Below, one piece after another: positions 37,562 to 45,041 of a stretch of 64,000 nucleotides of DNA. The stretch is from Microbacterium sp. Root61. Lineage in GTDB: Bacteria > Actinomycetota > Actinomycetes > Actinomycetales > Microbacteriaceae. The stretch lies in contig NZ_LMGU01000002.1 in assembly GCF_001427525.1 (NCBI RefSeq), positions 447,986 through 511,985 of the forward strand, read 5' to 3'. Position numbers and translations under genes: made by a program. Under the pieces are notes generated by a model. That model did no database searches, was not told the origin of the DNA, and saw only the letters and a program-made list of their open reading frames with translations. Every line of letters starts with the position of its first letter. Position 1 is the stretch's first letter.

Positions 37562-37973
37562 CCGGACCCGTCCACTTCTCGCCCGGGCCCTTGCCGATCG
37601 GGTCGGGGATGACCGATGCTTCGCGGAAGGCGAGCTGCAGCGAGCGGAGGCCGTCGCGCAGCGAGCGGGCGTGCATGTCGCTGATCTCCGGCGCTCCGGC
37701 CGTGATGAGTCCGGCGAGGGCGTTGATGAGCTTGCGCGCCTCGTCCAGATCCATCTGGGTCGCCGGGTCGTCGGCGAGGCCGACCTTGACGGCGGAGGCG
37801 CTCATCAGGTGCACCGCGGCGGTCGTGATGACCTCGACGGCGGGCACATCGGCGATGTCGCGCGTGGCCGAGGATGCCGCGCGCTCCTGCTCCTCCCAGC
37901 GGGCCTGGCGTGCGTCATCCACAGCCGTCCCTTCCTCCGGAAGCTGGCCGTCGGTGTCCCGAATCGTGTTCAC
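37554..37973 (-). CDS. DUF1844 family protein
   Basis: A 139-residue, mostly helical acidic protein: a charged head (ARQARWEEQERA), then the DUF1844 core AVEVITTAAVHLMSASAVKVGL...DEARKLINALAGLI. The family is encoded beside infC in many actinobacteria, hinting at a translation link, but the function is unknown. GTG 37973 has AGAGAG upstream. Divergent from infC across 255 bases of leader. Confidence 0.82.
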   Translation of the reverse strand: MNTIRDTDGQLPEEGTAVDDARQARWEEQERAASSATRDIADVPAVEVITTAAVHLMSASAVKVGLADDPATQMDLDEARKLINALAGLITAGAPEISDMHARSLRDGLRSLQLAFREASVIPDPIGKGPGEKWTGPVN

Positions 37974-38084
37974 GTGGTTCTCTCTGCTAAACTGATGCGG
38001 TCTTCGGGGTGTTGTGCCCCGGATCGAAAGAGGATTACATCCCACCCGCGCTTGCCGTTCCAGGCTACCGGGTCACGCACTCCG

Positions 38085-38107
38085 CCCCGTCCGCTTCGGA
38101 CGGGGTT
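38085..38107 (+). terminator. Terminator-like hairpin in infC leader
   Basis: CCCCGTCCG-CTT-CGGACGGGG is a perfect 9-bp GC stem with a three-base loop followed by TT. It lies about 120 bases upstream of infC, with no gene it could end, so it may be an attenuator of the infC-rpmI-rplT operon. Confidence 0.5.
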
Positions 38108-38161
38108 GCCCATGATGGGTCTGGGTGCAGAGCCGGCGCTCGCGCTGAGCCGGGTGGAATG

Positions 38162-38223
38162 ACTCCTCTTCCGCCCGCGACGCATTCCGTGTCGTGGTGG
38201 TCACCACCCGCACGAAGAGGAGT
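38162..38223 (+). promoter_or_regulatory. Shine-Dalgarno-sequestering stem upstream of infC
   Basis: ACTCCTCTTC (38162-38171) is perfectly complementary to GAAGAGGAGT (38214-38223), which contains the infC ribosome-binding site. The 42-base loop holds a smaller GTGGT/ACCAC stem. Folding would hide the site, offering feedback control by L20 or IF3. Confidence 0.55.
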
Positions 38224-38228
38224 TCCGC

Positions 38229-38870
38229 ATCAGCGATCCCCGCACCAATGACCGCATCCGCGTTCCCGAGGTCCGCCTCGTGGGACCCGCGGGTGAGCAG
38301 GTCGGCGTCGTCCGCATCGAGGTGGCGCTGCGCCTGGCTCAGGAGGCTGAACTCGACCTGGTCGAGGTCGCCCCCAACTCGAAGCCTCCTGTGGTCAAGA
38401 TCATGGACTACGGGAAGTTCAAGTACGAAGCTGCGCAGAAGGCCAAGGAAGCGCGACGCAACCAGGCGAACACCGTCCTCAAAGAGGTCCGGTTCCGTCT
38501 GAAGATCGAGCCGCACGACTACATGACCAAGCTCAAGCGTGCCGAGGGCTTCCTGCAGTCGGGCGACAAGGTCAAGGCGATGATCCTGTTCCGTGGTCGC
38601 GAGCAGTCGCGCCCCGAGCAGGGTGTGCGACTCCTGCGCAAGTTCGCCGAGGACGTCGCCGAGTTCGGCACCGTCGAGTCGAATCCGATGATCGACGGTC
38701 GCAACATGGTCATGGTGGTCGCCCCGCACAAGAACAAGTCCGAGGTCAAGACGGAGCAGAACGCCCAGCGCGCTGCCAACCGCGAAGCGGCCCGCGGGTC
38801 GCGTCCGGGCGGTGCCGGCGAGGCATCCGACGACGACACGGACACGCCGGACTCGACCGAAGCCGAGTAA
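38229..38870 (+). CDS. infC: Translation initiation factor IF-3, AUC start
   Basis: IF-3 binds the 30S subunit and checks the start codon and initiator tRNA. The conserved N-terminus ([18 protein letters not shown]) is in frame from 38232, but the first ATG/GTG/TTG after the upstream TGA (38160) is a GTG at 38280, which would cut it off. ATC at 38229 lies six bases after GAGGAG and matches the family start. The 213-residue product has both IF-3 domains and an acidic tail of about 35 residues. Rare starts let IF-3 repress its own translation, as known for AUU in E. coli. Confidence 0.88.
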   Translation: MSDPRTNDRIRVPEVRLVGPAGEQVGVVRIEVALRLAQEAELDLVEVAPNSKPPVVKIMDYGKFKYEAAQKAKEARRNQANTVLKEVRFRLKIEPHDYMTKLKRAEGFLQSGDKVKAMILFRGREQSRPEQGVRLLRKFAEDVAEFGTVESNPMIDGRNMVMVVAPHKNKSEVKTEQNAQRAANREAARGSRPGGAGEASDDDTDTPDSTEAE

Positions 38871-38942
38871 GGCCCCACAGACTCCCGCTACGCGGGATGA
38901 ACAACCAAGCCCCCCGGGGCACATCAACGAAGGAACAGGCAG

Positions 38943-39137
38943 ATGCCGAAGCAGAAGACCCACTCGGGTGCCAAGAAGCGCTTCAAGGTCACCGGGAGCG
39001 GCAAGCTCATGAAGCAGCAGGCCGGAATGCGCCACAACCTCGAGGGCAAGTCCAGCCGTCGCACGCGTCGCCTCAACCAGGAGAAGGTCCTGGCCCCCGG
39101 TGATGTCAAGCAGGCCAAGAAGCTCCTCGGCCGCTGA
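38943..39137 (+). CDS. rpmI: 50S ribosomal protein L35
   Basis: A 64-residue basic protein with the L35 signature [21 protein letters not shown]. It lies in the conserved infC-rpmI-rplT order; AAGGAAC lies upstream of the ATG. Confidence 0.97.
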   Translation: MPKQKTHSGAKKRFKVTGSGKLMKQQAGMRHNLEGKSSRRTRRLNQEKVLAPGDVKQAKKLLGR

Positions 39138-39169
39138 CGCGGACCGACGCAAGTTAGGAATAAGAAGAC

Positions 39170-39553
39170 ATGGCTAGAGTCAAGCGGGCCGTAAACGCCC
39201 ACAAAAAGCGTCGCGTCATCCTCGAGCGCGCCTCCGGGTACCGCGGACAGCGTTCGCGTCTGTACCGGAAGGCCAAGGAGCAGGTCACCCACTCCCTCGT
39301 CTACGCGTACCGTGACCGTCGCAAGCGCAAAGGCGACTTCCGTCGTCTGTGGATCCAGCGCATCAACGCTGCGAGCCGCCAGAACGGCCTCACGTACAAC
39401 CGCTTCATCCAGGGCCTCGGCCTCGCGGGTGTCCAGGTCGACCGTCGCATGCTCGCCGAGCTCGCGGTTCACGAGCCGGCGACCTTCGCGTCGCTCGTCG
39501 CGACCGCCAAGGCAGCACTGCCCAGCGACGTGAACGCAGCCAAGACCGCGTAA
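39170..39553 (+). CDS. rplT: 50S ribosomal protein L20
   Basis: A 127-residue basic protein: long N-terminal helical extension ([23 protein letters not shown]...) and globular C-terminus ([21 protein letters not shown]). L20 is needed early in 50S assembly and represses its own operon in E. coli and Bacillus; the infC leader here may be its target. A strong terminator follows. Confidence 0.97.
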   Translation: MARVKRAVNAHKKRRVILERASGYRGQRSRLYRKAKEQVTHSLVYAYRDRRKRKGDFRRLWIQRINAASRQNGLTYNRFIQGLGLAGVQVDRRMLAELAVHEPATFASLVATAKAALPSDVNAAKTA

Positions 39554-39566
39554 TCCGTTTCTGCAG

Positions 39567-39598
39567 AAAGGGCGTCCACCTCAGGGTGGGCGCCCTTT
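39567..39598 (+). terminator. Terminator of infC-rpmI-rplT
   Basis: AAAGGGCG and CGCCCTTT arms, extended by CCACC/GGTGG, form a long stem 14 bases after the rplT stop. The A-run before and T-run after make it a classical intrinsic terminator. Confidence 0.85.
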
Positions 39599-39645
39599 CG
39601 CGTACCCGGCCCACCCGGGATACCGGATTCCGTGCGGCGCGCCCG

Positions 39646-39651
39646 TAGACT
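39646..39651 (+). promoter_or_regulatory. -10 hexamer of leaderless rRNA methyltransferase gene
   Basis: TAGACT ends six bases before GTG 39658. Confidence 0.55.
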
Positions 39652-39657
39652 GGATCC

Positions 39658-40452
39658 GTGCTCGAGAACCCGCGGTCGCCGCGCGTGCGTGCCGTTGCGA
39701 AACTGACCAAGCGCAGCGCCCGTGAAGAGACCGGTCTGTTCCTCCTCGAAGGCCCGCAGGCCGCTCGGGAGGTGCTCGCGCATCGCCCGCACACTCTCGT
39801 CGAGCTGTACGCCACGCCGTCCGCGCTGGAGCGTCACACCGACGTCCGCGACGCGGCACGGGATGCCGACATCGAGGTCGTGTTCACGACCGAGGCCGTC
39901 CTCGCCGCGATGGCCGACACCGTCACGCCACAGGGCATCGTCGCCGTCGCCCGGCAGTCGCCGACCTCCGTGCGCGACGTGTTCGCCGCCTCGCCCCGCC
40001 TCGTCGCGATCTGCGAAGAGGTGCGCGATCCGGGCAACCTCGGCACGATCATCCGAGCCGCGGATGCCGCGGGCGCGGACGCCGTCGTCCTGACCGGCCG
40101 CACCGTCGATCCGTACAACCCCAAGGTCGTGCGTGCCACCACCGGATCGCTCTTCCACCTCCCGGTCGCCGTCGGCGTCGAGCTGCCGACCGTCATCGAA
40201 CTGGCGCGCAGCGCAGGCATGCGCGTGATCGCTGCCGACGTCGGAGGCGATGACTTCCTCGCCTCGCGCTCACTGCTGTCGGAGCCCACCGCGTGGTTGT
40301 TCGGCAACGAGGCGCGGGGCCTCGACGAGGCATCCCTCGCCCTCGCCGACAGGTCGCTCCGCCTGCCCATCTACGGCAGCGCGGAGTCGCTGAACCTCGC
40401 CACCGCGGCGAGCGTCTGCCTCTACGAGACCGCCTTCGCTCAGCGCGCGTAA
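39658..40452 (+). CDS. SpoU/TrmH-family RNA 2'-O-methyltransferase
   Basis: A 264-residue SPOUT enzyme: N-terminal substrate-binding domain (RVRAVAKLTKRSAREETGLFLLEG, a RlmB/TsnR-like RNA-binding start) and the SPOUT knot with motif 1 DPGNLGTIIRAADAAGA, motif 2 WLFGNEARGL and motif 3 LPIYGSAESLNLATAASV. It methylates rRNA or tRNA ribose with SAM; the exact site is unknown. In this position (after rplT, before pheS) it is the usual actinobacterial gene. Confidence 0.92.
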   Translation: MLENPRSPRVRAVAKLTKRSAREETGLFLLEGPQAAREVLAHRPHTLVELYATPSALERHTDVRDAARDADIEVVFTTEAVLAAMADTVTPQGIVAVARQSPTSVRDVFAASPRLVAICEEVRDPGNLGTIIRAADAAGADAVVLTGRTVDPYNPKVVRATTGSLFHLPVAVGVELPTVIELARSAGMRVIAADVGGDDFLASRSLLSEPTAWLFGNEARGLDEASLALADRSLRLPIYGSAESLNLATAASVCLYETAFAQRA

Positions 40453-40534
40453 GCCCACGCCTGCTCGATTCCGGTCCTGTTACAGTCCGGTAAAGCTCGC
40501 CGCAAGGGGCTCCCCGTGACGCGGCCCGTCCCCC

Positions 40535-40540
40535 TAGGGT
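40535..40540 (+). promoter_or_regulatory. -10 hexamer of leaderless gluA promoter
   Basis: TAGGGT ends six bases before the ATG at 40547. Confidence 0.5.
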
Positions 40541-40546
40541 GGGGAC

Positions 40547-41344
40547 ATGGCGACACCGGAGACACCATCGACCGCGCCGAAGACCTCGAACATCAGCGTC
40601 CGACGCGGTGAGCCGCTCGTCGTCATCGAACACGTCGACAAGCACTTCGGCGACTTGCACGTCCTCAAGGACATCAACACCGTCGTGAGCCGCGGCGAGG
40701 TCGTCGTCGTGATCGGTCCGTCCGGTTCCGGGAAGTCCACGCTGTGTCGCGCGATCAACCGGCTCGAGACCATCGACTCGGGCAAGATCGCCATCGACGG
40801 CGTACCGCTCCCGGAGGAGGGGAAGGCGCTGGCCACCCTCCGCGCCGATGTGGGCATGGTCTTCCAGTCGTTCAACCTTTTCGCGCACAAGACGGTGCTC
40901 GAGAACGTCACCCTCGGCCCGATCAAGGTGCGCAAGCTCTCGCGCAAGGCGGCCGAGGAGAAGGCGATGGCGCTGCTGGATCGCGTCGGCGTCGCCAACC
41001 AGGCCAAGAAGATGCCTGCACAGCTCTCCGGCGGCCAGCAGCAGCGCGTCGCGATCGCTCGCTCGCTCGCGATGGACCCGAAGCTGATCCTCATGGACGA
41101 GCCGACCAGCGCGCTCGACCCCGAGATGATCAACGAGGTCCTCGACGTCATGATCGGTCTCGCGGCCGACGGCATGACGATGATCGTCGTCACCCACGAG
41201 ATGGGCTTCGCGCGCAAGGCCGCCGACCGGGTGCTGTTCATGGCCGACGGCGCAATCGTCGAAGAGGCCACCCCCGACCAGTTCTTCACCAATCCTCAGA
41301 GCGAGAGGGCCAAAGACTTCCTGTCGAAGATCCTCGACCACTGA
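40547..41344 (+). CDS. gluA: Glutamate-type amino acid ABC transporter ATP-binding protein
   Basis: A 265-residue ABC ATPase of the polar amino acid (PAAT) class: Walker A GPSGSGKST (near 58-66), Q-loop FQSFNLFAHKTVLEN, signature LSGGQQQRV, Walker B LILMDEPTSALDPE and H-loop VTHEMGF. A 24-residue extension precedes the domain. First gene of an operon with a binding protein and two permeases, the order of Corynebacterium gluABCD; glutamate is the most likely substrate but other polar amino acids are possible. Confidence 0.92.
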   Translation: MATPETPSTAPKTSNISVRRGEPLVVIEHVDKHFGDLHVLKDINTVVSRGEVVVVIGPSGSGKSTLCRAINRLETIDSGKIAIDGVPLPEEGKALATLRADVGMVFQSFNLFAHKTVLENVTLGPIKVRKLSRKAAEEKAMALLDRVGVANQAKKMPAQLSGGQQQRVAIARSLAMDPKLILMDEPTSALDPEMINEVLDVMIGLAADGMTMIVVTHEMGFARKAADRVLFMADGAIVEEATPDQFFTNPQSERAKDFLSKILDH

Positions 41345-41429
41345 CACCATGCCTCGGCCGCCGTACCGCGGTCAGGACCACGCAGGGGCAGGCACAACCA
41401 GCCCCTCCACAGCAAAGGACAGGTACGAC

Positions 41430-42299
41430 ATGAAGAAGACACGACTCAGTCTGCTCGCGGTGGCCGCAGCCGGAGCGCTCCTGCTCTCGGGATGCGCCAC
41501 AGGCGGCGACGCCGGCGGCGGCGGAGAGACCACCACGCCGGAGCCGGCTCCCACTTTCGCCGCGGGCAGCACGATGGAGAAGCTCGCCGATGCGGGCAAG
41601 ATCACGATCGGCACGAAGTTCGACCAGCCGCTGTTCGGCCTCAAGGGTCCGAACGGTCCAGAGGGCTTCGACGTCGAAATCGGCAAGATCATCGCGTCCG
41701 AGCTGGGCATCCCCGAAGACGGCATCACCTGGACCGAGGCGGTCTCCGCCAACCGCGAGCCGTTCATCGAGAACGGCGAGGTCGACATCGTCATCGCGAC
41801 CTACACGATCAACGACAAGCGCAAGGAGGTCGTCTCCTTCGCGGGCCCGTACTACATGGCCGGTCAGTCGATTCTGGTGCTCGCCGACAACGACGACATC
41901 AAGTCCGAAGACGACCTGGTGGGGCAGCCCGTCTGCTCGGTGACCGGGTCTACGCCCGCGGCCAACCTGGAAGCGCTGGGTGCCGAGGTCCTGCTGACGG
42001 ACACGTACTCGAACTGCCTCGAGCCGCTGCGCAACGGATCCGTCGTCGCCGTCTCGACCGACAACGTCATCCTCGCCGGCCTGGCCGCGCAGAACGAGGG
42101 AGAGTTCAAGGTCGTGGGCGAGCCGTTCACCGAGGAGCCGTACGGCATCGGTCTCGCGCTCGATGACACCGACTTCCGCATGTGGATCAACGACGTGCTG
42201 GAGAAGGCGTACGCCGACGGCCGCTACGAGGACGCGTGGGACGCGACGGCCGGCACGGTGCTGCCGTTCATCGACCCGCCGGCGGTCGACCGCTACTGA
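41430..42299 (+). CDS. gluB: Glutamate-type substrate-binding lipoprotein
   Basis: A 289-residue binding protein with a lipoprotein signal peptide (MKKTRLSLLAVAAAGALLLSGC, cleavage before C22), a Gly/Thr/Pro linker, then the type II periplasmic-binding fold (ITIGTKFDQPLFG, GFDVEIGKIIASELG, VSANREPFIENGEVDIVIATYTIN). It captures the amino acid outside the membrane. AAAGGA precedes ATG 41430. A strong hairpin follows the stop. Confidence 0.93.
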   Translation: MKKTRLSLLAVAAAGALLLSGCATGGDAGGGGETTTPEPAPTFAAGSTMEKLADAGKITIGTKFDQPLFGLKGPNGPEGFDVEIGKIIASELGIPEDGITWTEAVSANREPFIENGEVDIVIATYTINDKRKEVVSFAGPYYMAGQSILVLADNDDIKSEDDLVGQPVCSVTGSTPAANLEALGAEVLLTDTYSNCLEPLRNGSVVAVSTDNVILAGLAAQNEGEFKVVGEPFTEEPYGIGLALDDTDFRMWINDVLEKAYADGRYEDAWDATAGTVLPFIDPPAVDRY

Positions 42300-42305
42300 T
42301 GGATC

Positions 42306-42346
42306 GGATGCCTCGGGCCGGCGCGCGACGCCGGTCCGGGGCATCC
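42306..42346 (+). other. Stable hairpin between gluB and gluC
   Basis: An 18-bp stem with a five-base loop; the two apparent mismatches are G-T wobbles. It has no T-tract, so it probably protects the gluB mRNA 3' end and lowers permease expression relative to the binding protein. Confidence 0.7.
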
Positions 42347-42387
42347 ATCCTCACCACAACAACTACTGAGACACGAGGGGAGGCCTG

Positions 42388-43035
42388 ATGGAACAGCTGC
42401 TGTCGTTGATGCCGGAGTTCTGGGAGGGCTTCCGTGTCACCCTGCTCCTGCTGGCGGTATCGGGGGTGGCGGCCCTCATCCTGGGCACGCTCATCGCGGC
42501 GATGCGGATCTCGCCGATCGCCTCGCTGCGGGGTTTCGCGGCGTTCTGGGTGGAGATCGCCCGAAACACGCCGCTGACCCTGGTCTTCATCTTCACCGCG
42601 TTCGTGCTGCCGATGCTCGGCGTCCGGGCGCCGTATCTGATCCTCGCGTTCGTCGCGCTGACCTACTACACGTCTCCGTTCATCGCGGAAGCACTGCGGT
42701 CTGGCATCAACGGAGTGCCGATCGGCCAAGCCGAGGCCGCGCGCAGTGTCGGACTCGGCTTCGGGCAGACGGTGACGCTGGTCGTGCTGCCACAGGCATT
42801 CCGCATGACGGTTCCGCCGCTCATCAACGTCTTCATCGCGCTGACCAAGAACACGTCGGTGGCCGGAGGCTTCTTCGTCGTCGAACTGTTCGCGACCACG
42901 CGCCAGCTCGCGAACGACAACGGCAACATCGTCCTGGAGATCCTGTTCACCGCGGCAGCCCTGTACCTGGTCATCACCGTGCCGCTCGGCTTCTTCGCCG
43001 GTCAGCTCGAGAAGCGATGGGTGGTGCGGCGATGA
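42388..43035 (+). CDS. gluC: Amino acid ABC transporter permease
   Basis: A 215-residue HisM/GlnP-type permease with five spans, the ARNTPLTLVFIF segment and the EAA coupling loop EAARSVGLGFGQTVTLVVLPQAFR. It forms the channel with the next permease. GAGGGGAGG lies five bases before ATG. ATGA overlap with gluD. Confidence 0.92.
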   Translation: MEQLLSLMPEFWEGFRVTLLLLAVSGVAALILGTLIAAMRISPIASLRGFAAFWVEIARNTPLTLVFIFTAFVLPMLGVRAPYLILAFVALTYYTSPFIAEALRSGINGVPIGQAEAARSVGLGFGQTVTLVVLPQAFRMTVPPLINVFIALTKNTSVAGGFFVVELFATTRQLANDNGNIVLEILFTAAALYLVITVPLGFFAGQLEKRWVVRR

Positions 43036-43958
43036 CCGGCACGAGTGTCCTCTTCGACGCGCCGGGTCCCCGAGCGCGCCGCATCTCGCTGATCGCATCG
43101 ATCGTCGCGCTGCTGCTGATCCTCGCCGGCGCATTCTGGGTCTACACGCTGCTCGCGGCCCCTCGGACGTCCGGCGGCATCTCTCTGCCGGGCATGTTCG
43201 ATGCCTCGCGCTGGGACATCTTCCTCGATCCGCAAGTATGGGCGTTCATCGGACAGGGCGTCATCGCCACCCTTCAGGCTGCGGCCGTCGCGGGTGTCGG
43301 CGCCATCGTGCTGGGCATCGGACTGTCGCTGATGCGCAGCTCCACCATCGCGTGGGTGCGAATCCCGACGGCCTGGCTCATCGAGTTCCTGCGCGGCATG
43401 CCCGTGCTGCTCATGATGCTGTTCATCCTGCTGATCGCCTCGACCGGTGCGTTCTGGGCCGTCGTGATCGCCTTGATCCTCTACAACGGCACACTGATCG
43501 GCGAGATCCTGCGCGCGGGGCTCGTCGCCCTCCCGAGGGGGCAGCGCGAGGCCGCGCTGAGCGTCGGCATGCGCGAGTTCCAGTCGAAGATGCTCGTCGA
43601 GTTCCCGCAGGCTTTCCGCCAGATGCTGCCGATCATCGTCGCCCAGCTGGTGGTGCTGCTGAAGGACACCTCGCTCGGCTACATCGTCGGCTACAACGAG
43701 ATCATCCGCACGAACATCAACAACCTGGGCAGCTTCTACGGCAACCGCTACCTGTTCTCGCTGTTCGTGGTGACGCTGGCCATCTACCTCGCCATCAACC
43801 TCAGCCTGTCGTGGTTCGCCCGCTGGCTCTCCCGCCGGACGGCGAGTGGCGGAACGCGTGGCCGCAAAGCCAAGGGGCCGCAGCCTCTGCTCGACCCCAC
43901 CCAGGCGGTGCTGCTCGCCCAGGCGACTGCGGCAGCGAAGCAGTCCGAGAGTCAGTAG
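43032..43958 (+). CDS. gluD: Amino acid ABC transporter permease
   Basis: A 308-residue permease: an N-terminal extra span (about 18-45), an external loop, then the five-span HisM/GlnP core with FLRGMPVLLMMLF and the EAA loop REAALSVGMREFQSKMLVEFPQAFRQ. The 35-residue basic tail is probably cytosolic. It pairs with gluC in ATGA overlap. An in-frame ATG at 43017 would overlap gluC more. Confidence 0.92.
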   Translation: MTGTSVLFDAPGPRARRISLIASIVALLLILAGAFWVYTLLAAPRTSGGISLPGMFDASRWDIFLDPQVWAFIGQGVIATLQAAAVAGVGAIVLGIGLSLMRSSTIAWVRIPTAWLIEFLRGMPVLLMMLFILLIASTGAFWAVVIALILYNGTLIGEILRAGLVALPRGQREAALSVGMREFQSKMLVEFPQAFRQMLPIIVAQLVVLLKDTSLGYIVGYNEIIRTNINNLGSFYGNRYLFSLFVVTLAIYLAINLSLSWFARWLSRRTASGGTRGRKAKGPQPLLDPTQAVLLAQATAAAKQSESQ

Positions 43959-43986
43959 ACGCACCGGGACGGCCACGCGTCGTCGG

Positions 43987-43992
43987 TAGACT
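43987..43992 (+). promoter_or_regulatory. -10 hexamer of leaderless pheS promoter
   Basis: TAGACT ends eight bases before GTG 44001. No T-box or leader peptide fits in the 42-base gap. Confidence 0.5.
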
Positions 43993-44000
43993 CGACTCTC

Positions 44001-45041
44001 GTGTCTGACACTCCTGAAATCACGCCCGAGACGGTGGATGCCGCGGTCCAGGCGGCGCTCGCCGCCATCGCCGCGGCCGCGGATACCGCCGCCGTCAAGG
44101 CCGCACGTTCCGCACACACCGCCGAGGGATCGCCGCTGGCTCAGCTGAACGCGCAGCTGCGCTCCGTCGCCCCCGAGAACAAGGCAGAGTTCGGCAAGCT
44201 GGTCGGTCAGGCGCGTGCGCGCGTCACCCAGGCCCTCGCCGCCCGCGAAGCCGAGCTCGCCGAGGCCGAGACCGCCGCACGACTCGAGGCGGAGCGGGTG
44301 GACATCACCGCCCTCGCTTCCCGCGCGCGTGTCGGGGCGCGGCATCCGATCTCGCTCCTGCAGGAGCAGGTCGCGGACATCTTCGTCGGCATGGGGTGGG
44401 AGATCGCCGAAGGTCCCGAGCTCGAGCACGAGTGGTTCAACTTCGACGCCCTGAACTTCGACGTCGACCACCCGGCGCGCCAGATGCAGGACACGTTCTT
44501 CGTCGACCCGGTCGACCGCCACCTCGTGATGCGCACGCACACGAGCCCCGTCCAGGTGCGCTCGATGCTCGAGCGCGACCTGCCGGTCTACGTGCTGTGC
44601 CCGGGGCGGGTCTACCGCACCGACGAGTTCGACGCGACGCACCTCCCGGTCTTCACGCAGTTCGAGGGGCTCGTCATCGACAAGGGCATCACCATGGCGC
44701 ACCTCAAGGGCACCCTCGACCACGCCGCCAAGGTGCTGTTCGGCCCCGAGGCAAAGACGCGCTTCCGCGCGAACTTCTTCCCCTTCACCGAGCCGTCCGC
44801 CGAGCTCGACCTGTGGCACCCGACCTTCAAGGGTGGCGCGCGCTGGATCGAGTGGGGCGGCTGCGGAATGGTCAACCCCAACGTGCTGCGCGCGGCCGGC
44901 ATCGACCCCGAGGAGTACTCGGGCTTCGCGTTCGGGATGGGGATCGAGCGGACACTCATGTTCCGCAGTGATGTGCAGGACATGCGCGATATGGCCGAGG
45001 GCGATATCCGCTTCAGCGAGCAGTTCGGGATGGTGGTCTGA
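44001..45041 (+). CDS. pheS: Phenylalanyl-tRNA synthetase alpha subunit
   Basis: The 346-residue catalytic subunit of the (alpha-beta)2 class II synthetase: N-terminal coiled coil (about 1-90), then motif 2 [34 protein letters not shown] and motif 3 [14 protein letters not shown]1 in the binding pocket is in the normal region FSEQFG. GTG start; its stop overlaps the pheT start by one base. Confidence 0.97.
   Translation: MSDTPEITPETVDAAVQAALAAIAAAADTAAVKAARSAHTAEGSPLAQLNAQLRSVAPENKAEFGKLVGQARARVTQALAAREAELAEAETAARLEAERVDITALASRARVGARHPISLLQEQVADIFVGMGWEIAEGPELEHEWFNFDALNFDVDHPARQMQDTFFVDPVDRHLVMRTHTSPVQVRSMLERDLPVYVLCPGRVYRTDEFDATHLPVFTQFEGLVIDKGITMAHLKGTLDHAAKVLFGPEAKTRFRANFFPFTEPSAELDLWHPTFKGGARWIEWGGCGMVNPNVLRAAGIDPEEYSGFAFGMGIERTLMFRSDVQDMRDMAEGDIRFSEQFGMVV

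Noticed and set aside
38280..38870. infC starting at GTG 38280
   Set aside because: It would remove the conserved N-terminal segment [14 protein letters not shown] and has no ribosome-binding site; ATC 38229 fits better.
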